Shown: positions 1 through 8,386, counted from the first letter of the stretch. The stretch: 64,000 nt of DNA from Butyrivibrio proteoclasticus P6B7 (GCF_000622085.1 NZ_JHWL01000003.1:186001-250000), one strand, 5' to 3'. The notes: a model not told the origin generated them from the sequence alone. Numbers and translations: made by a program.

Positions 1-2
1 CA

Positions 3-1028
3 GATCAGTATCTTGAGAATCTGAAGGAGGTTCTTAAGGGCAAGAAGCTGGACTATCTTGTTGTTCTTCATATGGAACCAGATCATGCGTCACTTATCAG
101 CACAGTGATAGCTCTTTTCCCAGAAGTTACAATAGTTGGTGGTGCCAAGACCTTCCAGATAATGGAACAGTTCTTTGAAGAGGCCAAGGATTATAAGAGA
201 CTTGAGGTAAAAGAGGGTGATACCTTAGAGACAGGTCATCATACCTTCCACTTTGTGGCTGCACCTATGGTTCATTGGCCAGAGGTCCTTATGGCCTACG
301 ACGATGCTTCTGGAGCGCTTCTTTGCGCGGATGCATTTGGAACCTTCGGAGCTTTGGATGGTGGGCTTTTTGCTGATGAATATGACTATGAGAAGGATTT
401 CCTTGATTCAGCAAGAAGATATTATGCCAATATCGTTGGTAAGTATGGAATGCAGGTTCAGGCGGTGCTTAAGAAGGCGCAGGGTCTTGATATCAAGATG
501 CTTTTGTCCCTCCATGGGCCGGTTTGGAGAAAAGATATTGCGTATCTGCTTGATAAGTACCAGAAGTGGAGCACTTATGAGGCAGAGACTGACGATATAG
601 TTGTGTTCTACGGAAGCTTGTATGGACATACAGCCAGTGCTGCAGAGGCGGTGGCTTCAGAGCTTCGCGCTCAGACATCCAAGAATGTGAAGGTCTATGA
701 TGTTTCCGGAACAGATGTGTCCTATCTTATTGGCGAGGTGTGGAGATGTAAGAAGATAGTTCTTATGTGTCCAACCTACAACAACGGAATCTATCCACCA
801 ATGGAGAGCTTCTTAAGTGACTGTATTGCCCTTGGCGTTCAGAACAGGATTTTTGCCCTTGCACAGAACGGAACATGGGCTCCAGCAACGGTTAAGCTCA
901 TGACGGAAAAATTAGCAAATTTAAAAAACGTGACAATATTGGAAGATTCCCTTACAATAAAAAGTGCACTTCATGCAAATGACGAGGAAGCCGTCAGAAG
1001 TTTTGTGGGAAGTATAGTTAATTCGTGA
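3..1028 (+). CDS. fprA: Flavodiiron protein (FprA/flavorubredoxin family), 5'-truncated by window edge
   Basis: The reading frame is open from base 3, so the gene begins before the window; what is seen is about 341 residues of the C-terminal part. Flavodiiron proteins reduce O2 to water or NO to N2O in the cytosol of anaerobes. The diiron-ligand signature H-x-E-x-D-H is visible (bases 69-86), followed by the LFADEYDY segment typical of the beta-lactamase-like domain, a GPVW histidine-proline region, and then a flavodoxin domain (from about base 595, beginning VVFYGSLYGHT) that binds FMN. No fused rubredoxin is present at the C-terminus. An imperfect hairpin lies just after the stop. Identity of the family is secure; whether O2 or NO is the main substrate cannot be told. 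Confidence 0.93.
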   Translation, partial: DQYLENLKEVLKGKKLDYLVVLHMEPDHASLISTVIALFPEVTIVGGAKTFQIMEQFFEEAKDYKRLEVKEGDTLETGHHTFHFVAAPMVHWPEVLMAYDDASGALLCADAFGTFGALDGGLFADEYDYEKDFLDSARRYYANIVGKYGMQVQAVLKKAQGLDIKMLLSLHGPVWRKDIAYLLDKYQKWSTYEAETDDIVVFYGSLYGHTASAAEAVASELRAQTSKNVKVYDVSGTDVSYLIGEVWRCKKIVLMCPTYNNGIYPPMESFLSDCIALGVQNRIFALAQNGTWAPATVKLMTEKLANLKNVTILEDSLTIKSALHANDEEAVRSFVGSIVNS

Positions 1029-1044
1029 TATTTCCTGATATCAC
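1025..1044. repeat. Inverted repeat after flavodiiron gene
   Basis: GTGATAT and ATATCAC arms of 7 bp with a 6-base loop overlap the stop codon of the flavodiiron gene. There is no T-run after it on the plus strand, so it is not a standard terminator; it could be an mRNA 3' end hairpin or an operator for the next gene. Confidence 0.35.
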
Positions 1045-1077
1045 AAAAATATATCTAATATTCACTGGAGGATTGTT

Positions 1078-2730
1078 GTGAAAAAGAGATTAGGTTTCAA
1101 AAAGGTTATGGGCGCAGTAATGGCCGCTTTAACAGTGGTTTGCGCAGCTGGAAGCTACACCTATGTTAAGCATGATGGCCTTAATGTGGTAGAGGCAGCA
1201 GGTAGACCAGTATCTATCGATTCATGCGTTATTTCCGGGGGCAGCGTAGTTGTAAATGTTTCTGCAAGTTCTTTGCCTGGTTCAGATGATGGCAAATATT
1301 ACTTGTACGCTGATGAGGTATACCAGGATGGAACAACAGGTAAGGTGGTTGCTACTACACAGAGAGCTGGTAGCGCATCCTTTACTTTTGATCTTGGTTA
1401 CAATACATCAGAATCAGTTCTTAGTAAAAAATTCCTTGTAGCAGTTAAGAGTGGCGGTTCAATGGTTCAGGTAAGTGATGAGCACTATATCACTAACCCA
1501 GAGGCTATTGCGTCTAAGACAGTTGCAAGAAATGATCATGGTATCAAGGGAATTCTTCCTAACGATGCTAACGCAGACACCTTTAAGGATCTTGGTGTTA
1601 AGCAGATGGTCTACAACCTTTACATGGGTGATATCGTAGGACCTTCATCTGATGGAAACACTACAGAGTTTAACTACAACGGTGTTACATATCAGTTCAA
1701 CACAGCAGCACTTGCTCAGTATGATGGATTCGTAAGATGGTGCTCTATCAATGGATTCCAGCTTACACTTACAATTCTTAACAACAAGACAGAAGCTGGC
1801 GCAGATCTTATTCATCCTCTTTCAAGAGATTCACATGTTTGCCCTGGCTATGCAATGAACACTAAGGAAGATGGCGGTACACAGCACCTTAAGGCTATCG
1901 CAGCATTCCTTGCTCAGAGATATTCTGGTGGAAGCTTTGGTACAGTTGATAACTGGGTTATCGGTAACGAAGTTAATGCCAGAACAGAGTGGTACTACAT
2001 GAACTCAACTAACCTTGAGCTCAACGTTAACGAGTATGTTAAGGCCTTCAGAATTTTCTACAACGAGATCAAGGGCGTTAACGCCAATGCAAGAGTATTC
2101 AACTCCATCGATCAGGAGTGGAACAGAAAGTCTAACCCAGGATGCTTCCTTGCTAAGGAATATCTTGATAGATTCAACTACTACATGAACCGTGAAGGTA
2201 ATGTTGACTGGTCACTTTCAGTTCACCCATACAATGCACCACTGTTTGATCCATATGCATGGAAGCAGCAGTCACAGTATGTAAGCACATCACTTACTAC
2301 ACCTTACATTACAATCGAGAATATATATCTTTTAACAGATTATATGTGCCAGGCTTCATTCCTCAATCCTGCTGGTCAGGTAAGAGCAATCTCACTTTCT
2401 GAGATCGGTTATACATCAAGCTTTGGTGAGGAGTACCAGGCAGCATCAATTGCATATGCATTCACAATGGCACAGAATAACCCATATATCACAAGCTTCA
2501 TTCTCTTTAGAGAGACAGATGATGCTCATGAGATGGAAAGCCATATTGCACAGGGACTTAAGAATCTTGATGGTTCCAAGAAGCAGTCCTACGATGTTTA
2601 CAAGTACATTGATACTAACCAGGCTGGTACTTACAAGTCTAAGTATTCACAAGTAATTGGTTATGATATCGATTCTCTTGTAACTAACAGAACATTCCTT
2701 ACAAGAAACGGATGGTTCCTCGACGACTGA
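1078..2730 (+). CDS. Secreted DUF5722 protein, glycoside-hydrolase-like
   Basis: A 550-residue protein with a GTG start, chosen because GGAGG lies six bases upstream. Residues 1-40 form a signal peptide (basic KKRLGFKK, then a hydrophobic stretch ending near VEAA), so it is exported. The rest resembles DUF5722, a family found in gut and rumen Firmicutes. Two glutamates sit in contexts like those of clan GH-A TIM-barrel glycosidases: E298 in IGNEVNARTEW (acid/base-like N-E pair) and E442 in SLSEIGYTSS (nucleophile-like). The N-terminal 130 residues look like a beta-sandwich. No anchoring motif (LPXTG, SLH) is seen. It is a single-gene unit with its own terminator. Substrate and activity are unknown; glycosidase function is inference from the two-glutamate spacing. 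Confidence 0.75.
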   Translation: MKKRLGFKKVMGAVMAALTVVCAAGSYTYVKHDGLNVVEAAGRPVSIDSCVISGGSVVVNVSASSLPGSDDGKYYLYADEVYQDGTTGKVVATTQRAGSASFTFDLGYNTSESVLSKKFLVAVKSGGSMVQVSDEHYITNPEAIASKTVARNDHGIKGILPNDANADTFKDLGVKQMVYNLYMGDIVGPSSDGNTTEFNYNGVTYQFNTAALAQYDGFVRWCSINGFQLTLTILNNKTEAGADLIHPLSRDSHVCPGYAMNTKEDGGTQHLKAIAAFLAQRYSGGSFGTVDNWVIGNEVNARTEWYYMNSTNLELNVNEYVKAFRIFYNEIKGVNANARVFNSIDQEWNRKSNPGCFLAKEYLDRFNYYMNREGNVDWSLSVHPYNAPLFDPYAWKQQSQYVSTSLTTPYITIENIYLLTDYMCQASFLNPAGQVRAISLSEIGYTSSFGEEYQAASIAYAFTMAQNNPYITSFILFRETDDAHEMESHIAQGLKNLDGSKKQSYDVYKYIDTNQAGTYKSKYSQVIGYDIDSLVTNRTFLTRNGWFLDD

Positions 2731-2782
2731 TGGTTGTCAGATGACCGCTGATGGCGGATTAACTTAAGATAATTATAATTTT

Positions 2783-2816
2783 GGCGACATGTCCTTTTAG
2801 GATATGTCGCCTTGTG
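2783..2816 (+). terminator. Intrinsic terminator after DUF5722 gene
   Basis: A 12-bp stem (GGCGACATGTCC with GGATATGTCGCC, one G-T pair) with a five-base loop is followed by a short T-rich stretch, 52 bases after the stop. Confidence 0.7.
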
Positions 2817-2898
2817 TTAATATGGATAAGTAGCGTGCGAAATGTGGAAAACGCACCTAAATTTCAGTATATATGTGGATAAGGTATTATTGGGAATT

Positions 2899-4173
2899 AT
2901 GAGTAATTCAAGGGAAAAAGAATTAGAAACACTTAACAAGATTACAAATATGCAGAAGGACCTTCTTGGAAGTCTTTATAGTGATTTCTTTTCAAGTACT
3001 CCTACATCATCAGGAGATACCAAGAAGGATGAAGCAATACAGAAGGAAATCGACAGAGCCTTCGAAGAGGGCAATGACTTTAACCTCAATTTAGATGACA
3101 CTGAAAAAGAGATGGATAAGGTTCTGGAAGAGGTTTCTGAGACAGAAGAAAAAGAGAAATTTTCTTCAGGAGATCCAGTTAAGGATGCCAATGAAGCTCT
3201 TAAGGAGGCGAAAGCTCTTTTTGCAGCTGATAAGAACCTTCCTCAGGAGGAAGAGAAAAGTGATGAGCCAGAAGAGGATCCAATGGAGACCCTTGATAAG
3301 CTCATTGGCCTTGATACAATTAAGTCTGACGTAAAAGAGCTTACAGCTTTTGTTAAGGTTCAGAAGGCCAGAAAGGAACAGGGACTTAAGTCAGTTCCAG
3401 TATCACTTCACCTTGTGTTTACAGGTAATCCTGGAACAGGTAAGACCACTGTTGCCAGAATCATAGCTAAGATTTACAAGCAGATCGGAGTTCTTTCTAA
3501 GGGCCAGCTGGTGGAAGTAGACAGATCAGGTCTTGTAGCTGGTTATGTTGGACAGACTGCAATTAAGACTCAGGAGCAGATCGCCAAGGCTAAGGGCGGA
3601 GTTCTTTTTATTGATGAGGCCTATGCCCTTTCACAGAAGGACGATCCATTTGGTCAGGAAGCTATTGATACAATCCTTAAGGCTATGGAGGATAACCGTG
3701 ATGACTTTGTGGTTATCGTTGCCGGATACACAGAGCCTATGGAGAAATTCATTGACAGTAACCCTGGTCTTAAGTCCAGATTCAACAAGTACATTGAATT
3801 CCCTGATTACAGCATCGACGATCTTGAGAAAATCTTCTACATGAACTGTGATAAGTACGATTACAAGGTTGATGAGGAGGTTAAGCACCAGATAAGAGCT
3901 CTTATCAATGCCAAGAGACTTGAGCACATCGATAACTTTGCTAACGCAAGAGAGGTTCGTAATCTCTTTGAGGAGATCATTACTAACCAGGCAAGACGAG
4001 TATCAACCATGGAGAATCCATCAAGTGATGATATGATGGCCATCGTTCTTGAGGACCTTAAGGATGAGGTAAAAGCGGATACAACTGAGAATAAGACAGA
4101 AGAAACTGAGGAAAAAGAAGTAGTAGAGAATCAGCAGGAATCCTCAGAAGTTGCAGAAAATACAGCGGATTGA
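2899..4173 (+). CDS. CbxX/CfxQ-family AAA+ ATPase
   Basis: Cytosolic AAA+ ATPase of the CbxX/CfxQ (SpoVK, EccA-like) type. Walker A GNPGTGKT has its lysine at residue 182 and Walker B (VLFIDEAYAL) its aspartate at 239; an SRF arginine-finger region and a C-terminal lid helix domain follow. The N-terminal 130 residues and the last 30 are highly acidic and probably disordered or coiled. The open frame extends upstream to an ATG at 2842, but ATG 2899 (MSNSREKE) gives a more natural start; neither has a strong ribosome site. Members remodel other proteins (Rubisco activase in CbxX, spore or secretion partners elsewhere). No partner gene stands next to it here, so its client is unknown. Confidence 0.85.
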   Translation: MSNSREKELETLNKITNMQKDLLGSLYSDFFSSTPTSSGDTKKDEAIQKEIDRAFEEGNDFNLNLDDTEKEMDKVLEEVSETEEKEKFSSGDPVKDANEALKEAKALFAADKNLPQEEEKSDEPEEDPMETLDKLIGLDTIKSDVKELTAFVKVQKARKEQGLKSVPVSLHLVFTGNPGTGKTTVARIIAKIYKQIGVLSKGQLVEVDRSGLVAGYVGQTAIKTQEQIAKAKGGVLFIDEAYALSQKDDPFGQEAIDTILKAMEDNRDDFVVIVAGYTEPMEKFIDSNPGLKSRFNKYIEFPDYSIDDLEKIFYMNCDKYDYKVDEEVKHQIRALINAKRLEHIDNFANAREVRNLFEEIITNQARRVSTMENPSSDDMMAIVLEDLKDEVKADTTENKTEETEEKEVVENQQESSEVAENTAD

Positions 4174-4179
4174 TATAAT
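4151..4179 (+). promoter_or_regulatory. Putative promoter for tRNA-Pro
   Basis: TTGCAG (4151-4156), a 17-base spacer and TATAAT (4174-4179). The -35 lies inside the end of the AAA+ gene. Transcription would begin near 4186, about 30 bases before the tRNA. A GTTAATGC/GCATTAAC hairpin (4181-4211) lies in the leader. Confidence 0.55.
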
Positions 4180-4217
4180 CGTTAATGCTTGCTAATTCGG
4201 TAGGCATTAACTTATTT

Positions 4218-4291
4218 CGAGGCGTGGCTCAGTTTGGTAGAGCGCCGCGTTCGGGACGCGGAGGCCGCAGGTTCGAATCCTGTCGCCTCGA
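4218..4291 (+). tRNA. tRNA-Pro (anticodon CGG)
   Basis: 74-nt cloverleaf. Acceptor arms CGAGGCG and CGCCTCG pair over 7 bp; the anticodon stem CCGCG/CGCGG encloses the loop TTCGGGA, giving anticodon CGG (reads CCG). The T-arm contains GGTTCGAATCC. CCA is not encoded. A terminator follows at once. Confidence 0.97.
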
Positions 4292-4305
4292 TTGATATCA
4301 TAGGG

Positions 4306-4342
4306 ACTGACTTAAGAATATTCTTAAGTCAGTTTTTTTTTT
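4306..4342 (+). terminator. Terminator after tRNA-Pro (perfect palindrome)
   Basis: Two 14-base arms (ACTGACTTAAGAAT and its exact complement) meet with no spacer, followed by a run of T at 4333-4342. It ends the tRNA-Pro transcript. Confidence 0.9.
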
Positions 4343-4353
4343 CCCATTTTTTG

Positions 4354-4382
4354 TTGACAACAAATAATAATTCGTAAAATAA
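4354..4382 (+). promoter_or_regulatory. Putative promoter for NhaC-type antiporter gene
   Basis: A perfect TTGACA (4354-4359) is followed by A/T-rich TAAAAT (4375-4380, spacing 15) or AATAAT (4378-4383, spacing 18). The start codon is about 40 bases downstream. Confidence 0.5.
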
Positions 4383-4421
4383 TAAGACTAGCTTTATCAC
4401 TTTAACGCGGAGGAGAATTGT

Positions 4422-5945
4422 ATGTTTATCGAAACTTTCTGGTCCTTAGTTCCTGCAATTATCGCTATTGTGCTGGCTCTCATCACAAAAGAAGTTTATT
4501 CCTCACTTTTTATCGGTATTATAGTGGGCGGAGCATTGTACTCTGGCTTTAGTTTTACGGGAACAATTCAGCATGTATTTGTAGACGGTATGGTTGCTCA
4601 GCTCTCTGATCCATGGAACGTGGGAATCCTGATTTTCCTTGTTGTTCTTGGAACTATGGTAATGCTTATGAACAGAGCTGGTGGTTCAGCTGCCTTTGGT
4701 AAATGGGCTGTAACCCATGTTAAGACCAAGACTGGAGCACAGGTTGCCACAGTTATTCTTGGTATGCTTATCTTCATTGATGACTATTTTAACTGCCTTA
4801 CAGTTGGATCTGTTATGCGTCCTGTTACTGATAAACACAAGATCTCCAGAGAAAAGCTGGCTTATCTTATTGATGCAACCGCTGCTCCTATCTGTATCAT
4901 TGCACCAATTTCTTCCTGGGCAGCAGCTGTTACCGGCTTCGTGGATGGAGTAAATGGCCTTACTCTTTTTGTAAGGGCTATTCCTTATAATTTCTACGCT
5001 CTCCTTACTATTGTCATGATGTTCGGCCTTACCTACATGAAATTCGACTACGGCCCAATGAAGCAGGCTGAGAAGCATATTAAGGTAAAAGATATCATGC
5101 AGAACTTTGGAGAAGGTGAAGGACTTCTTGGTGCCAGCGATCAGCCTAATCCTCCAGTATCTATAAAGGGTAAGGTTATGCACCTTATTTTCCCTATAGT
5201 TTCCCTTATTATCTGCTGCGTAATCGGAATGATCTATACAGGCGGATTCTTTGAGGGCGAAAGCTTTGTAGATGCATTTTCTGGATCAGATGCTTCCGTT
5301 GGACTTGTATATGGCTCTGTAGCAGCTCTTGTGCTTACAATAGTATTCTTTAAGCTCACGGGAGTACTTGGCTTTAGAGAGTGCATGAATTCAATTCCTG
5401 AGGGCTTTAAGAGTATGGTTCCTGCGGTACTTGTTCTTACCTTTGCATGGACTCTTAAGTCAATGACAGATTCTCTTGGAGCTGCCACTTATGTAGCAGG
5501 TATCTTTGGAAACTTTGCTGATAATAGCGCTTTAATGAGTTTTCTTCCTGCACTGGTATTTATAATTGCTACTTTCCTTGCCTTTGCTACAGGAACTTCA
5601 TGGGGAACCTTTGGTATTCTCATTCCTATAGTTGTTAATGTATTTGGATCAAATATGAATAATGAGCTTATGATCATTGCAATCTCAGCTTGTATGGCTG
5701 GTGCTGTATGTGGAGATCACTGTTCACCTATTTCTGATACAACTATCATGGCCAGTGCCGGAGCTCAGTGCGATCACATTAAACACGTTTCAACTCAGCT
5801 TCCATACGCTATGACTGCTGCAATTGTATCCTTTGTAGCATACATCGTTTCAGGATTCGTGAGAAACTGGGCGGTTTGTCTTGCGGTAGGAATTGTGATG
5901 ATGGTGGGAACACTGTTTGTGATAAGAAATGTAAGTAAAGATTGA
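4422..5945 (+). CDS. nhaC: NhaC-family Na+/H+ antiporter-like transporter
   Basis: 507-residue polytopic inner-membrane protein with roughly 11-13 hydrophobic segments and the long repeat-like architecture of the NhaC/ion-transporter superfamily. The conserved IDDYFNCLTVGSVMRPVTD region (about residues 119-137) and a late GTSWGTFGI plus GDHCSPISDTT segment match this family, which exchanges Na+ for H+ or, in relatives such as MleN and TetB-like members, organic anions or amino acids. GGAGGAG stands just before the ATG. It is a single-gene unit between tRNA genes with its own promoter and terminator. Family is clear; the precise substrate is not. Confidence 0.88.
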   Translation: MFIETFWSLVPAIIAIVLALITKEVYSSLFIGIIVGGALYSGFSFTGTIQHVFVDGMVAQLSDPWNVGILIFLVVLGTMVMLMNRAGGSAAFGKWAVTHVKTKTGAQVATVILGMLIFIDDYFNCLTVGSVMRPVTDKHKISREKLAYLIDATAAPICIIAPISSWAAAVTGFVDGVNGLTLFVRAIPYNFYALLTIVMMFGLTYMKFDYGPMKQAEKHIKVKDIMQNFGEGEGLLGASDQPNPPVSIKGKVMHLIFPIVSLIICCVIGMIYTGGFFEGESFVDAFSGSDASVGLVYGSVAALVLTIVFFKLTGVLGFRECMNSIPEGFKSMVPAVLVLTFAWTLKSMTDSLGAATYVAGIFGNFADNSALMSFLPALVFIIATFLAFATGTSWGTFGILIPIVVNVFGSNMNNELMIIAISACMAGAVCGDHCSPISDTTIMASAGAQCDHIKHVSTQLPYAMTAAIVSFVAYIVSGFVRNWAVCLAVGIVMMVGTLFVIRNVSKD

Positions 5946-5970
5946 TAAAAGAAAATTGAAGAACAAAGAA

Positions 5971-6000
5971 AAACCTCAGGCACATGTCTGAGGTTTTTTT
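5971..6000 (+). terminator. Terminator after nhaC
   Basis: Stem AAACCTCAG with CTGAGGTTT, eight-base loop, then a run of T to base 6000. It also abuts the minus-strand tRNA-Gly pair. Confidence 0.85.
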
Positions 6001-6002
6001 AG

Positions 6003-6075
6003 AGCGATAGACGGGGCTCGAACCCGCGGTCTCGACCTTGGCAAGGTCGCGCGTTACCAACTACGCCACTATCGC
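6003..6075 (-). tRNA. tRNA-Gly (anticodon GCC), copy 2 of tandem pair
   Basis: Reverse complement gives a 73-nt cloverleaf with acceptor GCGATAG/CTATCGC, anticodon stem CGACC/GGTCG and loop TTGCCAA, so anticodon GCC. T-arm GGGTTCGAGCCC. CCA is not encoded. Identical in sequence to the neighbouring copy, which is transcribed first. Confidence 0.97.
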
Positions 6076-6117
6076 GTTTATTAAGTTAACAAACAAAAGA
6101 TATCTTTTAGTTTGAAG

Positions 6118-6190
6118 AGCGATAGACGGGGCTCGAACCCGCGGTCTCGACCTTGGCAAGGTCGCGCGTTACCAACTACGCCACTATCGC
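6118..6190 (-). tRNA. tRNA-Gly (anticodon GCC), copy 1 of tandem pair
   Basis: Same 73-nt sequence as the copy at 6003-6075, with a 42-base spacer between them. It lies nearest the shared promoter at 6225-6253. Both copies read GGC/GGT codons, which are common in the neighbouring genes. Confidence 0.97.
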
Positions 6191-6224
6191 ATTTGTTTGT
6201 CGAAGTAATTGCGACAACGAATTG

Positions 6225-6253
6225 ATTTTAGACTAAATCTGTTGTATTGTCAA
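6225..6253 (-). promoter_or_regulatory. Strong promoter for tandem tRNA-Gly
   Basis: On the minus strand TTGACA (6253-6248), a 17-base spacer and TAAAAT (6230-6225). Transcription would begin near 6218, about 28 bases before the first tRNA. Confidence 0.8.
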
Positions 6254-6308
6254 CATGTAATTATAAAAAAATCTGCATTAATTTAAAAATCTTAGGAAAA
6301 GGGAAAAC

Positions 6309-7592
6309 ATGGAGAACAACAAGATAGTAGTTTCTGAAGCGGTAGTAATGATCAAAAGAGGCGAAGGCCGTGAGTTTAAGGCAGGCGGAGCCTGGATATA
6401 TGATAATGAGGTAGCAAGTGTTAAGGGCTCTTTTGAAAATGGAGATGTGGTAGAAGTTCACGACTTCGATGACTATTTCCTTGGCTATGGAGTGATCAAC
6501 ACTAATTCCAAGATAAGAGTCAGAATGATGTCTCGTAAGAAGGATCACCCAGTAAATGAAGAGCTCATTAAGACAAGGGTTAAGGCAGCCTGGGAATACA
6601 GAAAGGCTGTCATGGCTGAATATGTCGATAGATTTCTTTTGTCTGATGGATGCAAGGATATGGGTGAGGCTTATACTAAGCTTTCTTGCAGACTTGTGTT
6701 TGGAGAGGCTGATTTCCTTCCAGGAATCACAATTGATAAGTTTGCTGATGTGCTTGTAATCGAGTCTCTGGCTCTTGGAACAGACAGAATGAAGGATATT
6801 ATTCTTGGTGCTTGCAAGGATGTATTTAAGGAGGACGGCGTTACTATCCGCGGAATTTATGAGCGTAGCGATGCCAAGGTCCGTGAACTTGAAGGACTTG
6901 AGAGAACTAAGGGCTTTATCGGTGAAGAGTTTGATACCAAGGTTCTTATTGAAGAGAACGGTATCAAGTACTTTGTAGATGTTGAAAATGGGCAGAAGAC
7001 AGGATTCTTCCTTGATCAGAAGTTTAACAGACAGTCAATCAGAGGCCTTTGCAAGGGTAAGAAGGTTCTGGACTGCTTTACTCATACAGGTTCTTTTGCT
7101 CTTAACGCGGCAGCAGGCGGAGCGTCATCAGTTCTTGGTGTTGATGCTTCTGACCTTGGATGCGAACAGGCAAGAGAGAATGCTGGACTTAACGGAGTAC
7201 AGGACAGAGTAAGTTTCCAGTGCGCCGATGTATTTGAGCTTCTTCCTGAGCTTGAGAGAAAGGGAGAGAAGTTCGACGTAGTAATCCTTGATCCTCCAGC
7301 ATTTACCAAGTCACGTGCTTCTATCAAGAAGGCTACAACAGGATATAAAGAGATCAATATGCGTGGAATGAAGCTGGTTAAGGATGGCGGTTATCTTGCA
7401 ACCTGCTCCTGCTCACACTTCATGGACGAAGAGCTTTTCCTTAAGACTATAAAAGAGGCAGCAAGGGACGCCCACAAGAGACTTCGCCAGATCGAGTTCA
7501 GACAGCAGGCCGCTGATCACCCTATTCTTGTAGGCGGAGCAGCATCTTACTACCTTAAGTTCGTGATCTATCAGGTGGTTGACGAAATGTAA
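6309..7592 (+). CDS. Class I rRNA cytosine-C5 methyltransferase, RlmI/RlmK-like
   Basis: 427-residue cytosolic SAM-dependent methyltransferase. An N-terminal PUA-like RNA-binding domain (about 1-80, with GEGREFKAGGAWIYDNEV) is followed by a linker and a Rossmann methyltransferase domain: motif I VLDCFTHTGSFAL with D255, the acidic VDASDLG loop, and motif IV ILDPPAF with D328. The serine/cysteine-rich TCSCSHF segment near 360 is also typical. Relatives (RlmI, YwbD/SavMT) methylate C1962 of 23S rRNA or a nearby base; the exact target is inferred. An AGGAAAAGGG ribosome site precedes ATG 6309. No terminator is seen before the small ORF downstream. Confidence 0.88.
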   Translation: MENNKIVVSEAVVMIKRGEGREFKAGGAWIYDNEVASVKGSFENGDVVEVHDFDDYFLGYGVINTNSKIRVRMMSRKKDHPVNEELIKTRVKAAWEYRKAVMAEYVDRFLLSDGCKDMGEAYTKLSCRLVFGEADFLPGITIDKFADVLVIESLALGTDRMKDIILGACKDVFKEDGVTIRGIYERSDAKVRELEGLERTKGFIGEEFDTKVLIEENGIKYFVDVENGQKTGFFLDQKFNRQSIRGLCKGKKVLDCFTHTGSFALNAAAGGASSVLGVDASDLGCEQARENAGLNGVQDRVSFQCADVFELLPELERKGEKFDVVILDPPAFTKSRASIKKATTGYKEINMRGMKLVKDGGYLATCSCSHFMDEELFLKTIKEAARDAHKRLRQIEFRQQAADHPILVGGAASYYLKFVIYQVVDEM

Positions 7593-7662
7593 TCTGTGAC
7601 GGACTATAGATACAGGCGTGCAAATACGTGAATTATAGATACTTAGTATGGGAGAATTATTG

Positions 7663-7776
7663 ATGTCTTTTGTTTGTGCATCCCTTTTGGGAAACTTGAA
7701 GATGCCTGCGGGCTTCGGACTAATGCTCTTAGGCTTCATTGTTATTATGATTGCTCAAAAGAAAAATGGAAAATAA
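7663..7776 (+). CDS. Small single-pass membrane protein (37 residues), unrecognised
   Basis: Short ORF with ATG 7663 and a GGAG ribosome site eight bases upstream. The product starts MSFVCASLLGNLK, has one hydrophobic span (about residues 16-31, rich in L, I, G, M) and ends with the basic tail AQKKNGK, as expected of a single-pass protein with its positive end inside. The 70 bases before it contain two copies of TATAGATAC 29 bases apart. I do not recognise a family. Gene status rests on the ribosome site and the coherent membrane topology; it could be chance. Confidence 0.5.
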   Translation: MSFVCASLLGNLKMPAGFGLMLLGFIVIMIAQKKNGK

Positions 7777-7805
7777 TTGTGCACAAGGTAATTTAATGCT
7801 AGAAT
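7777..7805 (+). promoter_or_regulatory. Putative promoter for msrC
   Basis: TTGTGC (7777-7782), a 17-base spacer and TAGAAT (7800-7805), 41 bases before the msrC start. The -35 overlaps a 10-base palindrome TTGTGCACAA (7777-7786), a possible operator. Confidence 0.5.
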
Positions 7806-7845
7806 AATTGATACTTGGAAACAGATTATTAGAGGAGTATCGATT

Positions 7846-8316
7846 ATGACAGATTATAAGCTACTGACACAGCAGATCAAAGCGCTGGCTGAGGATGAAC
7901 CATCTTTTATTCCGGTTTTTTCCAATGCTTCAGCGCTTTTATTTGAGAATTTAGAGGACCTTAACTGGGCTGGATTCTATGTGATGGACAAGGGATCGCT
8001 TTTACTTGGACCATTCCAGGGAAAGGTTGCCTGCATCAGAATTCCGCTTGGAAAGGGCGTTTGCGGAACTGCAGCTGGAGAAGATAGGACAATGCTTGTA
8101 CCAAATGTCCATGAGTTTGCAGGACATATCGCCTGTGACGGTGCATCAAACTCTGAGATCGTAGTGCCTATCCACAGAGATGGCAAGGTTGTTGCGGTTC
8201 TTGATATTGATAGCCCAAGCCTTAACAGATTTTCTGAAGAAGATAAAGAGGGTCTTGAGGGATTTGTAAAGGCTCTTGAAGAGGTCCTTGATTACGCTGC
8301 GGTCTCTTTCGAATAA
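7846..8316 (+). CDS. msrC: Free methionine-(R)-sulfoxide reductase, GAF domain (fRMsr)
   Basis: 156-residue single GAF domain protein that reduces free L-methionine-(R)-sulfoxide, an oxidative stress repair function in the cytosol. The three family cysteines are present at C63, C73 and C97, with spacing 10 and 24 as in E. coli YebR; C97 sits in HIACDGASNSEIVVP and is the likely nucleophile. WAGFYVMD near residue 41 and the ILIPLGKGVCGTAA-type segment are also diagnostic. ATG has an AGAGGAG ribosome site. A putative promoter lies just upstream and a weak hairpin downstream. It fits with the flavodiiron protein in a set of oxygen-tolerance genes. Confidence 0.93.
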   Translation: MTDYKLLTQQIKALAEDEPSFIPVFSNASALLFENLEDLNWAGFYVMDKGSLLLGPFQGKVACIRIPLGKGVCGTAAGEDRTMLVPNVHEFAGHIACDGASNSEIVVPIHRDGKVVAVLDIDSPSLNRFSEEDKEGLEGFVKALEEVLDYAAVSFE

Positions 8317-8332
8317 ATTTATAAACGGTTTA

Positions 8333-8354
8333 TCGATTGTTTACAATCGAATTT
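8333..8354 (+). terminator. Possible weak terminator after msrC
   Basis: TCGATTG/CAATCGA stem of 7 bp with a four-base loop and ATTTT after it, lying 16 bases past the msrC stop and before the next ribosome site. Confidence 0.4.
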
Positions 8355-8386
8355 TGCAAGAAAAAAATTTTGTGAGGATAAAGGGT

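Noticed and set aside
4686..5183. Minus-strand open frame of 165 codons inside nhaC
   Set aside because: Antisense to conserved membrane segments of nhaC, without a domain or ribosome site.
6003..6190. Tandem repeat or mobile element attachment site at tRNA-Gly copies
   Set aside because: The repeat is fully explained by two identical tRNA genes from one promoter; no integrase gene is near and no partial tRNA copy was seen.
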